Shown here: one piece after another, positions 8,679-15,090 of the stretch | Layout of the letters: every line of letters begins with the position of its first letter | How positions within the stretch are numbered: position 1 is the stretch's first letter | The notes under the pieces: model-generated | The model's input: the letters and a program-made list of their open reading frames with translations, nothing else | Told to the model about the DNA's origin: nothing | The model's database searches: none | Source: Opitutia bacterium UBA977 | GTDB taxonomy: Bacteria; Verrucomicrobiota; Verrucomicrobiia; Opitutales; Coraliomargaritaceae | Direction: 5' to 3' | Length of the DNA: 15,090 bases | Assembly: GCA_002292345.1 (NCBI GenBank) | Contig: DBBT01000113.1 | Location: 1-15,090 of the forward strand | Position numbers and translations under genes: made by a program

Positions 8679-8863
8679 AATAGGAACATTGAGAGTCGAA
8701 TTCTTAGAAGCAATAGGAACTATCCTATTTGGCGACATCTCCCAGCACATTTTTCAGAACTTTAATCGTTTACTACGAAAGCGTATCAATTACTGAAATA
8801 CCCGCTCGACAGCGATGCGCCACACGATCTTAATCAAATATTATCTATTATTGCTGAGTTCGA
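8679..8863. promoter_or_regulatory. Divergent intergenic region between moxR and the receiver gene
   Basis: These 185 bases separate a leftward and a rightward gene and must contain the start signals of both. Toward the receiver gene there is an AT-rich stretch (8831-8850) with TATTAT at 8839-8844 as a possible -10, and TCGACA at 8806-8811 close to a -35 consensus, but the 27-base spacing does not suit a standard pair. Near moxR lies the inverted repeat at 8712-8729. No terminator is visible. Confidence 0.5.
8712..8729. promoter_or_regulatory. Perfect inverted repeat upstream of moxR, candidate operator
   Basis: AATAGGA (8712-8718) and TCCTATT (8723-8729) are exact reverse complements around a 4-base centre. 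A further copy of the longer word AATAGGAAC lies at 8679-8687, directly before the moxR ATG at 8678; the same nine bases also occur at 8712-8720. A dyad plus an extra half-site beside a start codon is typical of a repressor site; a small mRNA hairpin is the alternative. The assignment depends on the 8678 start being right. Confidence 0.4.
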
Positions 8864-9316
8864 ATGAAAACTGTATACATTATTGAAGACGAAGAAATCC
8901 TTCGAAACCTGCTCACGACCTTCTTTGACACTAGCTTCCCTGAATTAGAAGTGCTCGGGATGACTGGCAATGGTGGTGAAGGCATTGAGCAATGCCTTGA
9001 ACTCGCCCCCGACCTCGTGATCGTTGACATCCAACTCCCCGAGGTGAATGGCCTCGAGATACTGAATCTCCTCAAGCGCAAGTTTCCGAAGATTAAGATT
9101 CTTATCTTCACTGGATTAACTTCCCCGCAGACAGTCAAGATTGCTGCGCGTGGCAACGCTGATGGGTTTATTAACAAAATTTCCGGCTTGGCAGAACTGA
9201 CTAAAGCGATCCACGCAGTTCAGAACGACGAACAATTCTTCAGCCCTGAGATCTACGACGAAGTAGTTCGCATGCGTGATGAAAACTCAACCGAGCGCCC
9301 GCCGTTCTCGGAATAA
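8864..9316 (+). CDS. Stand-alone response regulator receiver protein
   Basis: A 150-residue cytoplasmic protein consisting of one CheY-like receiver domain. Asp9 with Glu8 forms the acidic pocket, Asp55 in VIVDIQLPEVNG is the phospho-acceptor, Thr83 in LIFTG and Lys105 in INK complete the active site. The sequence most resembles receivers of the NarL/LuxR class, yet the ~45 residues after Lys105 contain no helix-turn-helix; they end in a charged, proline-containing tail. It therefore cannot bind DNA in the usual way and probably acts through protein contacts or as a phosphate relay. No histidine kinase is in the window. It lies 90 bases before gspG on the same strand and diverges from moxR. 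No Shine-Dalgarno precedes the ATG. The target is unknown. Confidence 0.88.
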   Translation: MKTVYIIEDEEILRNLLTTFFDTSFPELEVLGMTGNGGEGIEQCLELAPDLVIVDIQLPEVNGLEILNLLKRKFPKIKILIFTGLTSPQTVKIAARGNADGFINKISGLAELTKAIHAVQNDEQFFSPEIYDEVVRMRDENSTERPPFSE

Positions 9317-9406
9317 ATTGAGGCTTCTTTTGGAACCGCACGAGGCTACGGCTTGTATTAATTCATACATGCTTCACTATTTTTTATCTTCATCGAATCT
9401 ATCCTT
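9317..9406 (+). promoter_or_regulatory. Leader region of the gsp operon
   Basis: Ninety bases separate the receiver stop from the gspG ATG. TTGTAT (9353-9358) could be a -35 element with a poor -10 (CACTAT at 9375-9380, or TATTTT at 9378-9383). I see no stable terminator hairpin, so read-through from the receiver gene is possible. Confidence 0.3.
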
Positions 9407-9856
9407 ATGAAACAGACATCCCCTCTAATTACGCATCGAAAGTTCCACCGCCAAAGTGGTTTTAGTTTAATCGAAATTCTCATCGTAATCGCACTGATTG
9501 CGGTGCTCGCGACAGTCGCGATCGGCAATCTCGGTGGCATTTTCAGCGGGCAACAGGATAAAGTTGCGGATATCTTTGTGAAGCAGACACTCGACACTGC
9601 ACTCGTGCCCTACCGACTCGACGTGGGTAATTACCCGACGACCGAAGAAGGCCTCGCGGCACTGATAAAGGCTCCTGCAGGTAAGGCTGCTAAATGGAAA
9701 GGTGCCTATTTGAAAGAGCTTCCATTAGATCCTTGGGACAATCCTTATCAATACCGTTACCCTGGCTCGAAGAACATCAACGCTGCCCGTGGCTATGATG
9801 CATGGTCGTGGGGACCGGATGGGACCGAAAGCGCTGATGATATTGGCAACTGGTAA
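9407..9856 (+). CDS. gspG: Type II secretion major pseudopilin GspG
   Basis: A 149-residue pseudopilin that polymerises into the periplasmic pseudopilus, the piston of type II secretion. The leader ends at G18|[17 protein letters not shown], with Glu at +5 and a hydrophobic helix to about residue 41. GspG hallmarks follow: [27 protein letters not shown], and a C-terminal loop ([13 protein letters not shown]...ADDIGNW) rich in Asp/Glu, matching the calcium-binding loop of the family. Length is normal. It is the first gene of the gsp block, and its last 20 bases overlap the likely gspH start. The ATG at 9407 has no visible Shine-Dalgarno but gives a normal basic leader (HRKFHR). Confidence 0.95.
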   Translation: MKQTSPLITHRKFHRQSGFSLIEILIVIALIAVLATVAIGNLGGIFSGQQDKVADIFVKQTLDTALVPYRLDVGNYPTTEEGLAALIKAPAGKAAKWKGAYLKELPLDPWDNPYQYRYPGSKNINAARGYDAWSWGPDGTESADDIGNW

Positions 9857-10370
9857 GCACACGAGTAAGGCGCTTGACACCAAAGGCTTCTCGCTAATTG
9901 AGATCGTGTTAGTCCTCGGGCTAATGGCATTTGCCGCGGCAGTCGTGATCACCAATTTTGCCTCTCTTGCCGATCGGGGTGACTCTCAAACTAGCGAAGA
10001 AATCCTGCAAGCTGCGGTTCGCGAAGCGCGTTTTATGTCTGCAAGCGAGCGAATTATTACCGAACTTCGATTCGACAAGGAAAACGGCAGCCTGTCCATT
10101 TCGAGTGACACTGGCGTCGGCGGAACCTTTGCACTGAACGAAAGTTTTAGCAAAGACGGCCCAGCAGAAATCCTTTTCTACCTAGTGCCACCCTCCGAGG
10201 GTTTAGCGCCTCCAATCGATGCCAGTCGTACACGCCTCGAAACCAGTGTCGTCAAATTCGCGCCAGATCGCAGTTCCAGTCCATTTGTGGTCGACATCGA
10301 TAGCGGCAGTGGCTCGCCGACACGCCTGGTATTTGACCCCTTCTCCAGTTTGATTGTTACTCCCAAATGA
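9837..10370 (+). CDS. gspH: Type II secretion minor pseudopilin GspH-like
   Basis: A 177-residue prepilin with the leader [17 protein letters not shown]17|[14 protein letters not shown], Glu at +5 and a single N-terminal helix, then a beta-rich soluble domain. Position straight after gspG and the general form fit GspH, a minor pseudopilin joining the tip to the shaft. The soluble part is poorly conserved across the family, so the subtype rests mainly on order. The frame is open back to 9789, but the ATG at 9837 gives a leader of ordinary length and overlaps gspG by only 20 bases; TTG at 9843 is also possible. The stop overlaps the gspI start (ATGA). Confidence 0.8.
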   Translation: MILATGKHTSKALDTKGFSLIEIVLVLGLMAFAAAVVITNFASLADRGDSQTSEEILQAAVREARFMSASERIITELRFDKENGSLSISSDTGVGGTFALNESFSKDGPAEILFYLVPPSEGLAPPIDASRTRLETSVVKFAPDRSSSPFVVDIDSGSGSPTRLVFDPFSSLIVTPK

Positions 10371-10831
10371 TGGTACCTTGCACTAAATCCGGTTTTTCTC
10401 TGATCGAAGTGGTGGTCGCACTAGCGCTGTTTGCGATGGCATCCGTGGTGTTGACCTCATCATTTGTTAACGCCCTTCTTGCTCGCGAACACGGGCAAAG
10501 CAACGATCTCCGCCACGCCGACATACGTGCCGTGCGTATGCAGCTACTGCTAGAGCCAAATCTGGACGATGCAGAAGACGGTGATCGCTACGATACACTC
10601 AATAATGGCACTGCTAATTGGGAAGCCTCGATCGAGCCGACTAACGTGATTGATTTATTCGAAGTGCAGCTACAAATCGAGTTTAGTGATCCGCAAGAAC
10701 AACAAGAAGCGTCGCACTCCGAGACGCTCTACCTGCTACGCCCTACTTGGTCTAAGTCTGATGAGCGGTCTAGCTTGTTACAGGATAAAAAAGACGATTT
10801 ACGAAGCTCTCGCGACTTCGACCGATTCTAA
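10367..10831 (+). CDS. gspI: Type II secretion minor pseudopilin GspI-like
   Basis: A 154-residue prepilin with a nine-residue leader, [25 protein letters not shown], Glu at +5, and a hydrophobic helix to about residue 32. The [11 protein letters not shown] helix is characteristic of GspI/PilV proteins, which start assembly of the pseudopilus tip with GspJ and GspK. The soluble domain is acidic ([12 protein letters not shown]). It starts in an ATGA overlap with gspH and ends in TAATG, sharing one base with gspJ, so these genes are likely translated in a coupled way. The C-terminal 30 residues are highly charged. The subtype is inferred from helix sequence and gene order. Confidence 0.82.
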   Translation: MMVPCTKSGFSLIEVVVALALFAMASVVLTSSFVNALLAREHGQSNDLRHADIRAVRMQLLLEPNLDDAEDGDRYDTLNNGTANWEASIEPTNVIDLFEVQLQIEFSDPQEQQEASHSETLYLLRPTWSKSDERSSLLQDKKDDLRSSRDFDRF

Positions 10832-11664
10832 TGCGCTGGCAATCAATAGACACGACATATTCAGACGCACGAGCGGGCATGAGCCTACTTGAAGTGATTC
10901 TCGCAATTGCTGTGGCGGGTTTCGTACTCGCAGCGGCCGTCGCAATGTTGGTCTCGATTAGCAATATCTGGTCTGATCGATCCGATCGACATTTCTTCGT
11001 GGATCACGTCGATGGCGTTACTGAATTTATGAACGCTACATTTAGTAGCGCAGGTGTCGCAATCGCATTGAAAGACAGTAGCGAGACCAAAACGAATAGT
11101 CCTCAAGGAGAAAATGGCGCGGGCAATCAGCTTCCACGTGTTTCTATCTCTAGGACAGGTGGTGGTTCCACTCGCAGTGGCACTGATTCTAATACGAGCA
11201 ACTCTAGCGGCGGATTGATCGGCGCAGCAGACGAGCCGGTGGGATGGGCGCGGCCTCCAGGATTTTCAGACAGCAAAGATCCGTTGCTGAATTTTAAACT
11301 CACCAAGGCGCCGCCACTGTTAGTTGGTCTCGAAAATGCTCCTCTACTTGGGATCGATATCTTTCTTTATTTTGACAATTCAGACGGCCTCAGCCTGCTT
11401 TGGTATTCTACTTTACAAGAGGAGGCTGAAGACCTCAATGATCTGCGTCGCACCGCCATCAGTTCTTTGGTGACCAAGATCCAGTATATTTACTGGGACG
11501 AACGTTTTGAAAAGTGGGAGGAAGAAGATAAACCGATGGAGGCTGACGGTAATGATCAATTCATCCTGCCTCGCTTCCTGAAGCTCACTTTTGAATATGA
11601 GAATGAAACGCAGGAGCGCACATTGACGATCCCAGTGCCATCAAAGAGCGCATTACTATACTAG
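10831..11664 (+). CDS. gspJ: Type II secretion minor pseudopilin GspJ-like
   Basis: A 277-residue prepilin with leader ending G16|MSLLEVILAIAVAG: Met instead of Phe at +1 but Glu at +5 retained, then a helix to about residue 44. It sits between gspI and gspK, the place of GspJ, which forms the tip complex with both. It is longer than typical GspJ (around 200 residues); the extra length includes a Ser/Gly/Asn/Thr-rich low-complexity stretch at about 82-128 (e.g. RTGGGSTRSGTDSNTSNSSG), probably a flexible linker. The C-terminal half is a normal-looking beta domain (IDIFLYFDN, LKLTFEYEN). One base separates its stop from the gspK ATG. Confidence 0.82.
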   Translation: MRWQSIDTTYSDARAGMSLLEVILAIAVAGFVLAAAVAMLVSISNIWSDRSDRHFFVDHVDGVTEFMNATFSSAGVAIALKDSSETKTNSPQGENGAGNQLPRVSISRTGGGSTRSGTDSNTSNSSGGLIGAADEPVGWARPPGFSDSKDPLLNFKLTKAPPLLVGLENAPLLGIDIFLYFDNSDGLSLLWYSTLQEEAEDLNDLRRTAISSLVTKIQYIYWDERFEKWEEEDKPMEADGNDQFILPRFLKLTFEYENETQERTLTIPVPSKSALLY

Positions 11665-11665
11665 C

Positions 11666-12781
11666 ATGCCGCAGACGACTACACATTTACATACACGCAG
11701 TAGACCGCTCCTACATGCAAAGCGGCAAGGTGGCAGTGTATTAGTGGCGGTACTCGCCATTATATTAGTGATTACATTTATGGTCACACGCTTCATGAAC
11801 GAAGCGGTCAAAGACCTCGAATACCGCGCAATCTTTAACGAACCTTCGGATGTGCGGGCATTTGCCTACGGCATGCTGGAAGTCGCCTTAGCTACGATTC
11901 AAGAGGTCGCATTAATCGACGATGGTAAGCTCTACGCTGGCGAACAAGGTTGGAGCGATCCACTCAGCTACGCCGACATTACAGTCCCCGACGGATGGGA
12001 AGTCAGCATCAGCATACGCGACGAAGGCGGTAAACTGCCACTCAATACAATGTCAGAAGATTTGCTTAACAAGCTACTTGAGGAGCAATTAGACTTCGAT
12101 TTTGGCACGACTCGCGAGCTTAGTAGCACTTTGAGTGATTGGATCGACGAGGACGACGAGCAACGCCTCAATGGTGCTGAATCGGATGACTATTTACGTA
12201 ATAATCCACCGTATCGAGCTGCCAATGCGCCGTTACAATCTCTCGAAGAACTCCAATTGCTTAAAATATGGGAGGACGAATTTTTCGACGAGGACGGCTA
12301 CCCAAATCAACTGTTCGTGCAATTCTCTAGCCTGGTGTCAGTTATCAATACTGGTTCGGTGAACCTGAATGCGGCTCCCGCGGACTTACTGGAGCTGTTG
12401 GCATTGCAGGACGGCTGGCAAGATGACTACCTGTTTGACGGGCTTGATGAACCGTATTTGAAAAAGCCGCCCGAGTCTGCCGGCAAAACTAGTGGTGTTG
12501 AAATAAGCCTGCTTCGCGTCACTATTAACCTCAAGCGCGGGGATGTCCCATTTACTATCAGCGCGCTGATCGAACCAAATTTCAGTGCGCAAACAAGCTC
12601 TGGCTCTGCGACCTCTGGCTCTGCCCCCGGAGGTGCTTCACGAGATAAGCCTAAGACAGGCTCAGTCGAAGAACAGGATGCCATGCAGATACCTTTTAAA
12701 ATCCTCCAATTAACCGAGTACACTCAAGGCGGCCCAGAAACCACTTCAGCCCGTTATTCAGTTATGGACATTGGCGAATAA
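11666..12781 (+). CDS. gspK: Type II secretion minor pseudopilin GspK (tip protein)
   Basis: A 371-residue protein whose leader (HAKRQGG) is followed by SVLVAVLAIILVITFMV with no Glu at +5, as expected for GspK, the large subunit capping the pseudopilus. Family motifs are clear: DEGGKLPLNT (119-128), LSDWIDEDDEQRLNGAESDDY (156-176), PPYRAANAPLQSLEEL (181-196), and SVNLNAAPADLLELL (231-245), which belong to the helix-hairpin-helix-like part of the alpha domain. The many Asp/Glu residues may include the calcium sites. A Ser/Gly/Ala-rich stretch at about 308-325, encoded partly by a short direct repeat, interrupts the C-terminal region. It starts one base after gspJ without a Shine-Dalgarno; 37 bases follow before gspL. 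Confidence 0.93.
   Translation: MPQTTTHLHTRSRPLLHAKRQGGSVLVAVLAIILVITFMVTRFMNEAVKDLEYRAIFNEPSDVRAFAYGMLEVALATIQEVALIDDGKLYAGEQGWSDPLSYADITVPDGWEVSISIRDEGGKLPLNTMSEDLLNKLLEEQLDFDFGTTRELSSTLSDWIDEDDEQRLNGAESDDYLRNNPPYRAANAPLQSLEELQLLKIWEDEFFDEDGYPNQLFVQFSSLVSVINTGSVNLNAAPADLLELLALQDGWQDDYLFDGLDEPYLKKPPESAGKTSGVEISLLRVTINLKRGDVPFTISALIEPNFSAQTSSGSATSGSAPGGASRDKPKTGSVEEQDAMQIPFKILQLTEYTQGGPETTSARYSVMDIGE
12598..12624 (+). repeat. 12-bp direct repeat within gspK
   Basis: CTCTGGCTCTGC occurs at 12598-12609 and again at 12613-12624, a 15-base period that keeps the frame and encodes Ser-Gly-Ser-Ala twice. It looks like a slippage-derived expansion in a linker. Confidence 0.7.
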
Positions 12782-12818
12782 AGCGCTTCCATCTAAGTTT
12801 TATTGATATTTAGTACCC

Positions 12819-14048
12819 GTGAAAGACGCCGCGCCTATATTGACCCCGACCGAACCTGCCTCAGCGGAGCAAGTGCTGGCCTTACCTGGTCACCTGTTTT
12901 TCATCGAAACCATCGATGTGCCCATCGACTTAGAGCCTGCAGAAATCCCAGATTTCATTGAGTTGAGTCTCGAATCCCTTGCCCCGTTTCCTGTTGAGCA
13001 ACTGAATTGGGGCTTTCTTTACAGTACAGACGCTCCAACAATTCTAGTCTATGCGACGCATCGTGACCGTCTTAAACAAGCTGGCTATACCGAATTACAG
13101 AGCTACGCATGGGTGTTGCCGGACTTCGCGACACTGACTGGTGCATGCTTTCCAGACGAAACCTTAGTCACACTACAATCTGCCAACAATCTCAGCCTGC
13201 TACTATTTGATAAAGGCGCGTGTGTCCCTCGCACTGTGTTAGTGGCCTCGTTGGAAGACGGCGACTTTGAGCATGCGCTCGAAGAGCTCGTAGCGAATGC
13301 ATCCGACCTCACACAGGGCACTACCATGCTCAGAGTACGTACTGGCGCAATCGAACTGAGCGAACAAGGACTGGCTATTTTTAATCAGGAATCAGCTGAC
13401 GATTCACACAGCGCGATTGAATATGGCGCATGGACGACACTCGCACCCACTGAGGCTCAACTCTGGCAATCAGATGTACGCAGCGCGGATTTTAAGGTGA
13501 CCGAGCGCAACGCCCGACGACTAGGCTCGCTACTTATGCGAATTACCGCTTGGGCCGCAATCTTCGCGCTGGTACTCGTCGGTATCGAGATGCTGCTACT
13601 CGCTAGCCAAGCTTGGCTCAGCACGCTGGATAAACAGATCGAAAGCCAGCGCACCGCCGTTCTAACGATCGAAGACAAGCAGGCGTTGATGGTCAAATTG
13701 GAGCAAGTCGCTAAAAATGAGCTGCGCCCCATCGCTATCCTTGATGCTGCCAACAACATTCGCCTCAAACAAAATCTCGGTATTGAATATGATAGTGCTG
13801 TGGTAGAAGGTGAAAACCACATCACCATTGAGGGTAAGGCGACCAGTATCAACGCGCTAAACAGTTACACTGAAAGTTTAAAGCAATCTGGCCAATTTGT
13901 ACTTATCACCGCACCGGAATCCATTACCCGTGCAGGCAAAACCACTTTCACTGTCACGTTGGCCTACACGCATTTGAATGCGTCTGCACCAGTTGAGGGA
14001 CCCACCCCGCCCGCTATTAAAGCGCCCACAGAGGAGGCCCCGATCTAA
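12819..14048 (+). CDS. gspL: Type II secretion platform protein GspL-like
   Basis: A 409-residue bitopic inner-membrane protein. A long cytoplasmic part (1-235) resembles the actin-like GspL/PilM-type domain that holds the secretion ATPase GspE. A single membrane helix lies at about 239-264 (MRITAWAAIFALVLVGIEML), and a periplasmic part contains a coiled-coil-like stretch (270-300) then a ferredoxin-like domain (about 303-385). The end is Pro/Ala-rich. The start is GTG: an in-frame TGA lies 15 bases upstream and no early in-frame ATG exists. Similarity in the cytoplasmic domain is too weak to name by motif, so the call rests on topology and on its place between gspK and a GspM-like gene. Stop and next start share one base (TAATG). 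Confidence 0.8.
   Translation: MKDAAPILTPTEPASAEQVLALPGHLFFIETIDVPIDLEPAEIPDFIELSLESLAPFPVEQLNWGFLYSTDAPTILVYATHRDRLKQAGYTELQSYAWVLPDFATLTGACFPDETLVTLQSANNLSLLLFDKGACVPRTVLVASLEDGDFEHALEELVANASDLTQGTTMLRVRTGAIELSEQGLAIFNQESADDSHSAIEYGAWTTLAPTEAQLWQSDVRSADFKVTERNARRLGSLLMRITAWAAIFALVLVGIEMLLLASQAWLSTLDKQIESQRTAVLTIEDKQALMVKLEQVAKNELRPIAILDAANNIRLKQNLGIEYDSAVVEGENHITIEGKATSINALNSYTESLKQSGQFVLITAPESITRAGKTTFTVTLAYTHLNASAPVEGPTPPAIKAPTEEAPI
14032..14037 (+). promoter_or_regulatory. Ribosome binding site of the GspM-like gene
   Basis: AGGAGG lies 10 bases before the ATG at 14048, inside the 3' end of gspL. It supports the TAATG start and coupled or independent initiation. Confidence 0.65.
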
Positions 14049-14599
14049 TGCAAAAAATCCTCCAACAAGCGAAGCGACTCTTTCTGCGGATGACGGTACG
14101 CGAAAAAAGCCTCACCCTAGCGTTCATCCTAGTAATGCTGTTCATTTGGACGGGGAATCTGTTGAAACGCAGTTCGGCGTGGAACGACAACCGTAAGCAG
14201 GCAACGACGGACCTACAAAACCAACAACAATGGCTCGATCGCAGTGAGCAATTCACCACTGGTCTCGCCGATGCGCTTGAACGAGTGGACCCGAAGAAGA
14301 CCTATGCAGGTTCGCAGCTATCGGGCCGTATTGACGCTATTTTGCGCCAAGTCGCACTGTCTGGCTCGGCGGATATTGACCCCGTGCAAACCCGCGAGGG
14401 CGAAATTTTTAATGATCATAACCTCCGCATACGACTGAACCGAATATCTATTGCGCAATTGATCAAACTCAACAAACTACTCAGTCAAGAAACTCCGTAT
14501 ATAAACATTCAGAGCGTCAGTGTGACCAAAAACCGCCGCAACCCCGAAGAACTAGATGTCCGCTTTAAAATTAACTCTTTTGATCTGAAGAACCCATAA
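14048..14599 (+). CDS. gspM: Type II secretion platform protein GspM-like
   Basis: A 183-residue bitopic protein: a short basic cytoplasmic N-terminus (RMTVREKSL), one membrane helix at about 21-38, a helical coiled-coil-like region (40-75, rich in Gln, Asp and Lys) and a small periplasmic alpha/beta domain (about 90-178). This matches the plan of GspM/PilO proteins, which pair with GspL in the inner membrane. GspM sequences diverge strongly, so the name follows from topology, size and its place directly after gspL and before a secretin gene. A good Shine-Dalgarno precedes the ATG. The gene ends 27 bases before gspD. Confidence 0.75.
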   Translation: MQKILQQAKRLFLRMTVREKSLTLAFILVMLFIWTGNLLKRSSAWNDNRKQATTDLQNQQQWLDRSEQFTTGLADALERVDPKKTYAGSQLSGRIDAILRQVALSGSADIDPVQTREGEIFNDHNLRIRLNRISIAQLIKLNKLLSQETPYINIQSVSVTKNRRNPEELDVRFKINSFDLKNP

Positions 14600-14626
14600 G
14601 ACGCATCTGTTCGCTCGCCTTTAATA

Positions 14627-15090
14627 ATGACACACATTATCCGTAAATCACCCCTCTTGATCAGCCTTCTACTTGCCTTCGTTACTACAGCGAACGCGCA
14701 ACAGTCGGCCGCGCCTCCGATTGTACCAATCGTGCCACTTGAGCCACGGGTTGATAATCCAGATGAAGTCATTGGTCTGATCGTTCTCCGCGATGAAACT
14801 GCACTACAAGTGCTCGATATGCTGGAGAAGATGACTGGTAAGATCATCTTGCGCCGTCAAGATATTGCTGCGGTAAAAATTAACTTTAATTCCCGCGGCG
14901 AACTCACCAAGGGTGAAGCCGTGCTCGCCCTTGAAAGTTTGCTCAGCCTCAACTCAATTATGCTCACCGATATGGGTGGCCGCTTCATGAAGGCCGTGCC
15001 CGCCACCAGTGTGAACAGTCATGTGCCCGAAATGATTGTCGGCAGCACGCTGGACTTGCCTGCGAGTCAACAAATCTACGCCAAACTGTT
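14627..15090 (+). CDS. gspD: Secretin GspD (partial, N-terminal part only)
   Basis: An open frame of 154 codons reaching the window edge. It begins with a Sec signal peptide (basic start, hydrophobic SPLLISLLLAFVTT, likely cleavage after ANA at residue 24). A Pro-rich spacer follows, then a domain at about 47-125: LIVLRDETALQVLDMLEKMTG, INFNSRGELTKGEAVLALESLL, and MGGRFMKAVPA. That succession is the pattern of secretin N-terminal (N0/N1-type) periplasmic domains. A secretin is the outer-membrane channel of type II secretion, and the gene follows gspL and gspM. The membrane-embedded secretin domain is beyond the window, so PilQ-type or another secretin-like protein is not excluded. No Shine-Dalgarno is visible. 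Confidence 0.78.
   Translation, partial: MTHIIRKSPLLISLLLAFVTTANAQQSAAPPIVPIVPLEPRVDNPDEVIGLIVLRDETALQVLDMLEKMTGKIILRRQDIAAVKINFNSRGELTKGEAVLALESLLSLNSIMLTDMGGRFMKAVPATSVNSHVPEMIVGSTLDLPASQQIYAKL

Noticed and set aside
8679..8750. 24-residue extension of the MoxR protein
   Set aside because: It adds no conserved residues and overlaps the inverted repeat; kept only as an alternative start.
9317..9406. Rho-independent terminator between the receiver gene and gspG
   Set aside because: I could not find a stable GC-rich stem followed by a T run; the T-rich stretch at 9380-9386 has no stem before it.
9789..9836. 16-residue extension of GspH within gspG
   Set aside because: It would make an unusually long prepilin leader and a large overlap; the ATG at 9837 suffices.
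1..15090. Mobile element, CRISPR array, toxin-antitoxin or phage-defence locus
   Set aside because: No transposase, integrase, regular repeat array, small paired genes or defence-type domains are visible; gene content is chromosomal and envelope-related.

Overview
This 15.1 kb window is a densely coding bacterial chromosome segment of roughly balanced base composition. It has no rRNA, tRNA, CRISPR array, transposase or integrase that I can see. The likely source is a member of Verrucomicrobiota, perhaps the Opitutae/Puniceicoccales. That is an inference from three things: Ala-Phe-Thr-Leu prepilin motifs, a gspG-H-I-J-K-L-M-D gene order, and a MoxR/DUF58/transglutaminase operon. No phylogenetic marker here proves it.

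Layout. (1) Positions 1-1705, minus strand: three minor-pilin-type genes read leftward in the order PilV-like, PilW-like, PilX-like; the last runs off the window. (2) 1706-2130: an AT-rich, 425-base non-coding gap between divergent transcription units. (3) 2131-4348, plus strand: a tight housekeeping cluster of exonuclease III (xth), thiamine-monophosphate kinase (thiL) and the t6A ATPase tsaE. (4) 4352-8678, minus strand: a MoxR AAA+ ATPase, a DUF58 protein and a membrane transglutaminase of the TgpA type, forming one operon that converges on tsaE with a 3-base gap. (5) 8679-8863: a divergent intergenic region with a perfect 7-bp inverted repeat close to moxR. (6) 8864-9316, plus strand: a stand-alone response-regulator receiver protein. 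(7) 9407 to the window end, plus strand: a type II secretion operon, gspG, H, I, J, K, L, M and the 5' part of a secretin gene (gspD), most of it joined by overlapping stop and start codons.

How the genes fit together. The plus-strand gsp block encodes the pseudopilus (GspG shaft; GspH, I, J, K minor subunits), the inner-membrane platform proteins GspL and GspM, and the outer-membrane secretin. GspE, GspF, GspC and the prepilin peptidase are not in the window and must lie elsewhere if the system works. The left-hand pilin trio is a second, separate prepilin set. Its two classical members carry Ala instead of Gly before the cleavage site, so it probably serves a type IV pilus-like machine. The MoxR/DUF58/transglutaminase trio is a widespread envelope-associated module whose substrates are generally unknown. 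The receiver gene sits between that operon and gspG and could link signalling to either one, but this is unproven.

I found no wholly new system. The points most worth a second look are the orphan receiver next to gspG, the two prepilin clusters with different cleavage motifs, the low-complexity insertions in GspJ and GspK, the putative operator at moxR, and the rarity of Shine-Dalgarno sequences.
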